Assembly: GCA_042408785.1 (NCBI GenBank)
Contig: JBHOQU010000127.1
Coordinates: 1-64,000 of the forward strand
Length of the DNA: 64,000 nucleotides
Direction of reading: 5' to 3'
From: JAUQQI01 sp042408785
GTDB lineage: Bacteria > Chloroflexota > Dehalococcoidia > JAUQQI01
A model generated the notes under the pieces. It was not told where the DNA came from. It did no database searches and saw only the letters and a program-made list of their open reading frames with translations. Shown piece by piece: positions 60,017 through 64,000 of this stretch. Each line of letters starts with the position of its first letter. Within the stretch, counting starts at the first letter, position 1. Both the position numbers and the translations under genes were made by a program.

Positions 60017-60358
60017 GTGACCGTGGACTACCGACGCACCGGGATCTGGCTGGCGGCCATCCTGACCACCGGCCTGACAGGCTGGGTTCTGGTCCAGTTC
60101 GTCACCTGGGCCGTTATCCTGGTCCATTCGGCCGTCCACTTTCTGCCCTGGAAGGTGGGGGTGGCCGTCCGTTACCTGGCCCTCTACGGGGTGGGGCTTA
60201 TCGCCCCGGCCGCCGTGATGCGGGCCAGCTGGGAATGGCTCTACCGCAACGGCGACCGGCAGGGCTTCGTGGTGGGCTTTTTGATTCACCTGCTTTTGCT
60301 GGCCATCTTTATCCCGGTGATGCTGGCCTATAACATTGCCGACCTGCTCGGCAGGTAA
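60017..60358 (+). CDS. uncharacterised small membrane protein
   Basis: 113 residues, GTG start (GAGGG upstream). Three hydrophobic segments; WEWLYRNGDRQGFVVGFLIH near 74 has polar residues between two of them. No family recognised. It lies 21 bases after citrate synthase and 11 before rph, so it probably shares their transcript. Confidence 0.65.
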   Translation: MTVDYRRTGIWLAAILTTGLTGWVLVQFVTWAVILVHSAVHFLPWKVGVAVRYLALYGVGLIAPAAVMRASWEWLYRNGDRQGFVVGFLIHLLLLAIFIPVMLAYNIADLLGR

Positions 60359-60369
60359 AGGGGCCGCCC

Positions 60370-61107
60370 TTGGTTGAGGTTTCCGGCCGGCCGGGCGGCC
60401 GGGCACCTGACGAGCTCCGGCCGGTCCGAATCGTCCTGGACCCCCTGGAGTTTCCCGAGGGCTCGGCCTTAATCGAGCAGGGCCGAACCCGGGTGCTCTG
60501 CACCGTGACGGTGGAGGAGCGGGTACCGCCTTTTCTGGCCGGCTCCGGCCGGGGGTGGGTGACCGCCGAGTACGGGATGTTGCCCCGGGCTACCCCAACC
60601 CGCTCGCCCCGGGAGGCCGTCCAGGGCCGTCCCTCCGGCCGGACGCAGGAGATTCAGCGCCTCATCGGCCGGGCCCTGCGGGCCGTGGTTGACCTGGATA
60701 AGCTGGGCGAACGCACCTTAATTGTCGACTGCGATGTGCTTCAGGCCGACGGCGGGACCCGGACAGCGGCCATCACCGGCGCCTGGGTTGCCCTGGTCCG
60801 GGCGGTGGGTCGACTGAGGGCCGAGGGGCTCCTGGAGGCCGACCCCATCAAGCAGGCGGTCGCCGCGGTGAGCGTGGGCATCGTCGGCGGGGTTCCCGTA
60901 CTGGACTTAGAGTACGCCGAGGACTCCCAAGCCCAGGTCGACCTGAACGTGGTGATGGCCGCCGACGGCCGGCTGGTGGAGATTCAGGGCACCGCCGAAG
61001 CCGAACCCTTCAGCCGGGACCAGCTGAATCAGCTCCTTGACCTGGCCGAGGTGGGCATCCGCCAGCTCCTTAAGGCCCAGCAGGCGGCCCTGGCCGGAGA
61101 ACTTTAG
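60370..61107 (+). CDS. rph: ribonuclease PH
   Basis: 245 residues, normal length. Phosphorolytic 3'-5' exonuclease that trims tRNA 3' ends. Signature: LRPVRIVLDPLEFPEGSALIEQG near 15, LCTVTVEERVPPF near 45, YGMLPRATPTRSPREAVQGRPSGRTQEIQRLIGRALR near 74 with the phosphate-site Arg residues, and DCDVLQADGGTRTAAITGAWVAL near 118. TTG start at 60370 with AAAGGGG upstream. The stop overlaps the convergent Pro/Thr-rich gene by 4 bases. In many genomes rph neighbours rdgB; here they are 60 kb apart. Confidence 0.95.
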   Translation: MVEVSGRPGGRAPDELRPVRIVLDPLEFPEGSALIEQGRTRVLCTVTVEERVPPFLAGSGRGWVTAEYGMLPRATPTRSPREAVQGRPSGRTQEIQRLIGRALRAVVDLDKLGERTLIVDCDVLQADGGTRTAAITGAWVALVRAVGRLRAEGLLEADPIKQAVAAVSVGIVGGVPVLDLEYAEDSQAQVDLNVVMAADGRLVEIQGTAEAEPFSRDQLNQLLDLAEVGIRQLLKAQQAALAGEL

Positions 61108-61616
61108 CGGCCGGCCGTCGGGGTCGGATAGGGGGTGGCCGGAAGGGTGGGAGCCGGGGTAACGGTCCGACCGGGGGTAAGGGTTGGGGCCGGTTGGGGG
61201 GTCCGGGTCGGGCTTGGGGACGGCCTCGGGGTCGGGCTCCGGGAAGGCTGAGGCGTGGGCGTCCGGCTCGGAACCCGGGTGGGGGCCGGATTCAGGGTTG
61301 GGACGGGGGTAACGGCCGAAACGGCCGTGGGCAACGGGACCGGGGTGGGCGATGCCGCCTCCTCCGGCGGTTCGGTCGTGGGGCTTGGGGTCGGAACCTC
61401 CCGACCCTCAGCGGTGGGTCCGTTGGGGACCGCCGGCAAGGGTATAAGGACCAGGCTGGCCACCCCCAGGCAGTAGCAGAGGGCGCCTATCAGGTAGATA
61501 AAGGCCAGGGTAGCATAGAGCCGCCGGCCCCAGACTGTCTGCCGCCTCCACCAGGCATTCAGGTTCCGCCAGTGGGCGATGAGGGTGATTAAGAGTTCGC
61601 GCCCCGCTCGGCCCAA
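61104..61616 (-). CDS. membrane-anchored Pro/Thr/Ser-rich protein
   Basis: 170 residues. One hydrophobic segment near 36-60 (LYATLAFIYLIGALCYCLGV) follows a basic N-terminus; the rest is a low-complexity Pro/Thr/Ser-rich tail (PTPSPTTEPPEEAASPTPV and like repeats) likely outside the cell. Such Pro-Thr tails are common in Chloroflexota surface proteins and could be O-glycosylated. TTG start with no Shine-Dalgarno, so the start is uncertain. It follows tatC by 9 bases and probably is the last gene of that operon. Confidence 0.65.
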   Translation of the reverse strand: MGRAGRELLITLIAHWRNLNAWWRRQTVWGRRLYATLAFIYLIGALCYCLGVASLVLIPLPAVPNGPTAEGREVPTPSPTTEPPEEAASPTPVPLPTAVSAVTPVPTLNPAPTRVPSRTPTPQPSRSPTPRPSPSPTRTPQPAPTLTPGRTVTPAPTLPATPYPTPTAGR

Positions 61617-61625
61617 GGGCGGCGG

Positions 61626-62342
61626 CTAGCGGTAGGCCAGCTTGGCCAGGAAGATGCCTACCTCATACAGCACGATCAGCGGGACCGCAACCAGGGTCTG
61701 GTTAACCGGGTCGAAGGTCGGCGTAATGATCGCTCCCAGGGCGAAGGCCCCAACAATGGCGTATTTTCGCAAGCTGGCCAGCCGCTGGGGGCTTACAACC
61801 CGGACCTTGGCCAGGAAGTAAATGATAAGGGGCGTCTCGAAGACCACCCCAACCCAGAAGAGAAAACGGGTTACGAAGTCTATGTAACTGGAGAGTCTGA
61901 TCTGCGGCCGGGCGATATCTTCCCCGGGCCAGCCCAGAAGGAACGTCAGGGCCGGGGGCATCAGGACCGCGTAGGCGAAGACCACCCCTATGACGAAGCT
62001 TAGGGTCGCCCCGGGCAGCAGCCAGAAGAGGTACCGCTTTTCCGTGGGCGTAAGGCCCGGCATTACAAACATGGCGGCCTGGTAGACAATGGCCGGCATT
62101 GCCAGGATGACGCCGGCCAGCAGGGCCACCCGGAAATACGACCCCATCCCTTCAGTGGGGTCGATGAAGATGAGGTCGATGGAGTGGGCCGGGGCCTTTA
62201 AAATCTCAAAGATCGGCCGGGTGAAAAGAAGGGAAAATAAGGTGGCCACGGCCAGGGCCACAAAGCTGCGGATGAGCCGCATCCGCAGCTCGGCCAGGTG
62301 CTCGAAAATGGTCATCCGTTTTTCATCGGCGACCTGGGCCAC
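61626..62342 (-). CDS. tatC: twin-arginine translocase subunit TatC
   Basis: 238 residues, six hydrophobic segments; the receptor of the Tat pathway. Seen: FEHLAELRMRLIRSF near 13 (TatC signature), MPGLTPTEKRYLFWLLPGATLSFVIG near 93 and ARPQIRLSSYIDFVTRFLFWVGVVFETPLI near 145 with the conserved F-E. The GTG start at 62342 follows GAGGAG. tatA/B are not in the window. Likely client here: the Tat-signal protein at 35479. Gene order acpP-tatC is unusual. Confidence 0.93.
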   Translation of the reverse strand: MAQVADEKRMTIFEHLAELRMRLIRSFVALAVATLFSLLFTRPIFEILKAPAHSIDLIFIDPTEGMGSYFRVALLAGVILAMPAIVYQAAMFVMPGLTPTEKRYLFWLLPGATLSFVIGVVFAYAVLMPPALTFLLGWPGEDIARPQIRLSSYIDFVTRFLFWVGVVFETPLIIYFLAKVRVVSPQRLASLRKYAIVGAFALGAIITPTFDPVNQTLVAVPLIVLYEVGIFLAKLAYR

Positions 62343-62344
62343 CT

Positions 62345-62611
62345 TTACTCCTCATCGTCCTCGACGCCGTGTTCTTTTATAAATTCTACCGCATCCCGTA
62401 CGGTGCGGATCCGCTCGGCCTCCTCATCGGAGATGGTGATCTGGCGCCCTTCCTTGCTGAACTCCTCCTCCAGCCGCATGATGAGCTCGACCAGGTCCAG
62501 GGAGTCGGCGTTCAGGTCCTCGATGAACGATGCCTCCGGCGTGACCTGGTCCTCATCCACCCCAAGCTCCTCAACGATGATGCGCTTTACACGTTCGTAG
62601 ACTGTTGCCAT
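62345..62611 (-). CDS. acpP: acyl carrier protein
   Basis: 88 residues from ATG 62611 (AAGGGGGG upstream). Carries growing acyl chains in fatty acid synthesis. Phosphopantetheine-attachment Ser37 lies in EDLNADSLDLVELIM, helix II; the N-terminal helix is VYERVKRIIVEELGVDEDQVT and the C-terminal helix RTVRDAVEFIKEHGVED. Acidic as expected. Upstream are nusB and fabG; downstream tatC, 2 bases later. Confidence 0.96.
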   Translation of the reverse strand: MATVYERVKRIIVEELGVDEDQVTPEASFIEDLNADSLDLVELIMRLEEEFSKEGRQITISDEEAERIRTVRDAVEFIKEHGVEDDEE

Positions 62612-62648
62612 AGATTCACCCCCCTTGGAAATTTTTTGGGTTGCTGCG

Positions 62649-62672
62649 TTCCGGGGTCGGCTGACCCCAGAA
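62649..62672 (-). terminator. hairpin between nusB and acpP
   Basis: Arms GGGGTC (62653-62658) and GACCCC (62663-62668) plus flanking pairs at 62649-62651/62670-62672, loop of 4. No immediate U-tract on the minus strand, so partial attenuation rather than full termination is possible. Confidence 0.4.
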
Positions 62673-62687
62673 CTCACCGTTGCCAGG

Positions 62688-63146
62688 TTACGCTTTGTTT
62701 ACGCCGCCCGATGCCCCGGGCACCCGCCCGTAGGCCCGGACGACGGCCCCCAGCACGCCGTTAACAAACTTCGGCGAGGCGTCGGTGCCGAAGAGCTTGG
62801 CCAGCTCCACGGCCTCATTGATGGCCGCCTTTACCGGAACCTGATTCTCGAACAGGACCTCGTAAAGGGCCAGCCTGAGTATGTTTCTATCCACCGCGTT
62901 CATCTGTTCGAGGGGCCAGGCCGGAGCAAACCGCCGGATTATCTCGTCAAGCTCCCCCCGGTGGGCCAGGGTCCCATACACCAGGTCCCGGGCGAATTCG
63001 GCCGCATCCGCCGGCAGCGGCTCCTCGGCCAGGTGGTATTCCAGCGCCCTGGCCGGGTTATGGCCGGTCAGGTCGTGCTCGAAGAGCACCCTGAACGCCA
63101 CCACCCGGGCCTGACGTCGCCAGCCGGGCTTCTTTTCGGCGGCCAT
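62688..63146 (-). CDS. nusB: transcription antitermination factor NusB
   Basis: 152 residues. RNA-binding protein that joins the rrn antitermination complex with NusE/S10. Seen: RRQARVVAFRVLFEHDL near 10 (family start), EFARDLVYGTLAHRGELDEII near 50, APAWPLEQMNAVDRNILRLALYEVLFE near 74 and VPVKAAINEAVELAKLFGTDASPKFVNGVLG near 103. ATG 63146 lies 14 bases after fabG. Its place between fabG and acpP is unusual. Confidence 0.95.
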   Translation of the reverse strand: MAAEKKPGWRRQARVVAFRVLFEHDLTGHNPARALEYHLAEEPLPADAAEFARDLVYGTLAHRGELDEIIRRFAPAWPLEQMNAVDRNILRLALYEVLFENQVPVKAAINEAVELAKLFGTDASPKFVNGVLGAVVRAYGRVPGASGGVNKA

Positions 63147-63160
63147 CCTATGTTTAAAAA

Positions 63161-63916
63161 TTAGCCGAGACTCATGCCGCCGTCAATAAGCAAGACCTGA
63201 CCGGTGATGTACCCGGCCGCATCCGACGCCAGAAAGGCCACCAGCTCGGCCACCTCTTCGGGCGTCCCAAAACGGCCCAGGTGAATCCGCTTAAAGAGCT
63301 CCGCTTTAACCCGCTCGTTGAGCTTTGTGGTTATGTCCGTCTCGATGAAGCCGGGGGCAACCACGTTGACGGTTATGTTCCGGGAGGCCACCTCCTTGGC
63401 CAGGCTCTTGGTAAAACCGATGACGCCGGCCTTGGCCGCCGAATAGTTGGCCTGGCCCACATTGCCGTGCACCCCGACGATGCTGCTCATGTTGATTATG
63501 CGCCCCCAGCGCTGCCGGATCATAGGCCGGACGGCCGCCCGGCAGCAGTAAAAGGTCCCCCTCAGGTTCACGTCCATTACCAGATCCCAGTCCTCGTCGG
63601 ACATCCGCACCAGCAGCGTGTCCCGGATCAGGCCGGCGTTGTTCACCAGGATGTCCAACCGACCGAAACGGTCGAGGGCCTCCTGAATCAGCGCCTCAGC
63701 TTCCTCCCGCCGGCTCACGTCGGCCTTGAAGGTCACCGCCTCGCTTCCGCACTTGCGGATCAATGAGGCCACCTCCTCGGCCTCAGCCTGGCTGGTCCGG
63801 TAATTTACCACAACCCTGGCCCCCCGGTCGGCCAGCTTCAGGGCAATGGCCCGACCGATACCCCGCGACGAGCCGGTGACGACCGCAACTTTGCCGTCAA
63901 GACGTAGCCGCTCCAC
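63161..63916 (-). CDS. fabG: 3-oxoacyl-ACP reductase FabG
   Basis: 251 residues, classical SDR. Reduces 3-oxoacyl-ACP with NADPH. NADP motif VTGSSRGIGRAIALKLADRG near 13; NNAG near 92; catalytic Ser145 (NMSSIVGVHGNVG), Tyr158 and Lys162 (YSAAKAG). The GIRNITVNVVAPGFIETDIT-like segment near 178 is FabG-typical. The GTG start at 63916 is 4 bases after a probable fabD stop. The cluster is fabD-fabG-nusB-acpP; fabH and fabF are not seen. Confidence 0.94.
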   Translation of the reverse strand: MERLRLDGKVAVVTGSSRGIGRAIALKLADRGARVVVNYRTSQAEAEEVASLIRKCGSEAVTFKADVSRREEAEALIQEALDRFGRLDILVNNAGLIRDTLLVRMSDEDWDLVMDVNLRGTFYCCRAAVRPMIRQRWGRIINMSSIVGVHGNVGQANYSAAKAGVIGFTKSLAKEVASRNITVNVVAPGFIETDITTKLNERVKAELFKRIHLGRFGTPEEVAELVAFLASDAAGYITGQVLLIDGGMSLG

Positions 63917-63920
63917 AGTC

Positions 63921-64000
63921 CTAACTTACCCGCTGGCCCAGGGCGGCCAGGCCGTCGATGACAAAGGCCTCGACACTCGGTTCAACCCGACGCAGAAGTC
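63921..64000 (-). CDS. partial CDS, probable malonyl-CoA:ACP transacylase (FabD) C-terminus
   Basis: The minus-strand frame reads from the window edge into a TAG (63923-63921): 25 residues, LLRRVEPSVEAFVIDGLAALG plus a short tail. The end resembles FabD C-termini and the position directly before fabG supports it, but 25 residues are not enough to be sure. Confidence 0.45.
   Translation of the reverse strand, partial: LLRRVEPSVEAFVIDGLAALGQRVS

Overview
This is a gene-dense, very GC-rich bacterial chromosome segment. There are about 65 genes, few gaps over 150 bases and none over 300, and many GTG/TTG starts and ATGA-type overlaps. No rRNA, tRNA, CRISPR array, insertion sequence or phage gene was seen. 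The lineage cannot be fixed by eye. The short EF-Ts, a membrane protein with a Pro/Thr tail, many CaiB-type CoA transferases and enolase-superfamily enzymes, and the absence of lipid A genes would fit an uncultured, possibly thermophilic Chloroflexota-like bacterium. A deep Bacillota-like lineage is not excluded.

Layout. 0.1-5.6 kb: rdgB diverges from a complete branched-chain amino-acid ABC transporter operon (livG-livF-livH-livM-livK). 5.6-11.2 kb: DedA, a GNAT protein, an orphan PAS protein, an orphan form-II CoxL-type molybdenum hydroxylase subunit and a CaiB-type CoA transferase. 11.2-28.4 kb: fifteen co-oriented minus-strand genes for a surface polysaccharide: priming transferase, heptose genes (gmhA, HldE kinase, GT9), GT4 enzymes, UDP-xylose synthase-like SDR, two O-antigen ligase/polymerase-like proteins, GT39-like protein, flippase-like protein and a membrane-anchored glycosidase. 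28.4-31.5 kb: rsmG, a flavoprotein and a second flippase-like protein. 31.6-36.7 kb, plus strand: minimal zincin, unknown membrane protein, HldE adenylyltransferase, MurJ, TerC and a Tat-exported glycosidase-like protein. 36.7-41.0 kb, minus strand: aldehyde dehydrogenase, D-aminoacylase and an enolase-superfamily dehydratase. 41.0-46.1 kb: ClpB with a bacterial eRF1-like protein (baeRF), then a second CaiB transferase. 46.3-53.8 kb, plus strand: KimA-like K+ transporter, YjbQ, HslU without HslV, rpsB-tsf-pyrH-frr-uppS. 53.8-57.6 kb, minus strand: sarcosine-oxidase-like flavoenzyme, DapA-superfamily protein, PIG-L deacetylase, O-methyltransferase. 57.8-61.1 kb, plus strand: hemB, citrate synthase, small membrane protein, RNase PH. 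61.1-64.0 kb, minus strand: Pro/Thr-rich membrane protein, tatC, acpP, nusB, fabG and the end of a probable fabD.

Links between regions. The heptose route is split: the kinase is at 12.6-13.6 kb and the adenylyltransferase at 32.7 kb, and no GmhB phosphatase or HldD epimerase is recognised. TatC at 62 kb could export the Tat-signal protein at 35.5 kb. Promoters read by eye fall into two patterns: extended -10 elements of the form TGNTATAAT upstream of several transcription units, and -10 boxes only 6-11 bases from the start codon (rdgB, dedA, the GT9 gene, the 28.35 kb glycosidase), which suggests leaderless mRNAs. The most interesting items are the deoxyhypusine-synthase-like protein inside the heptose operon, the ClpB-baeRF pair, HslU without HslV, and the leaderless/extended -10 pattern. 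No clearly new multi-gene defence or mobile system was found.
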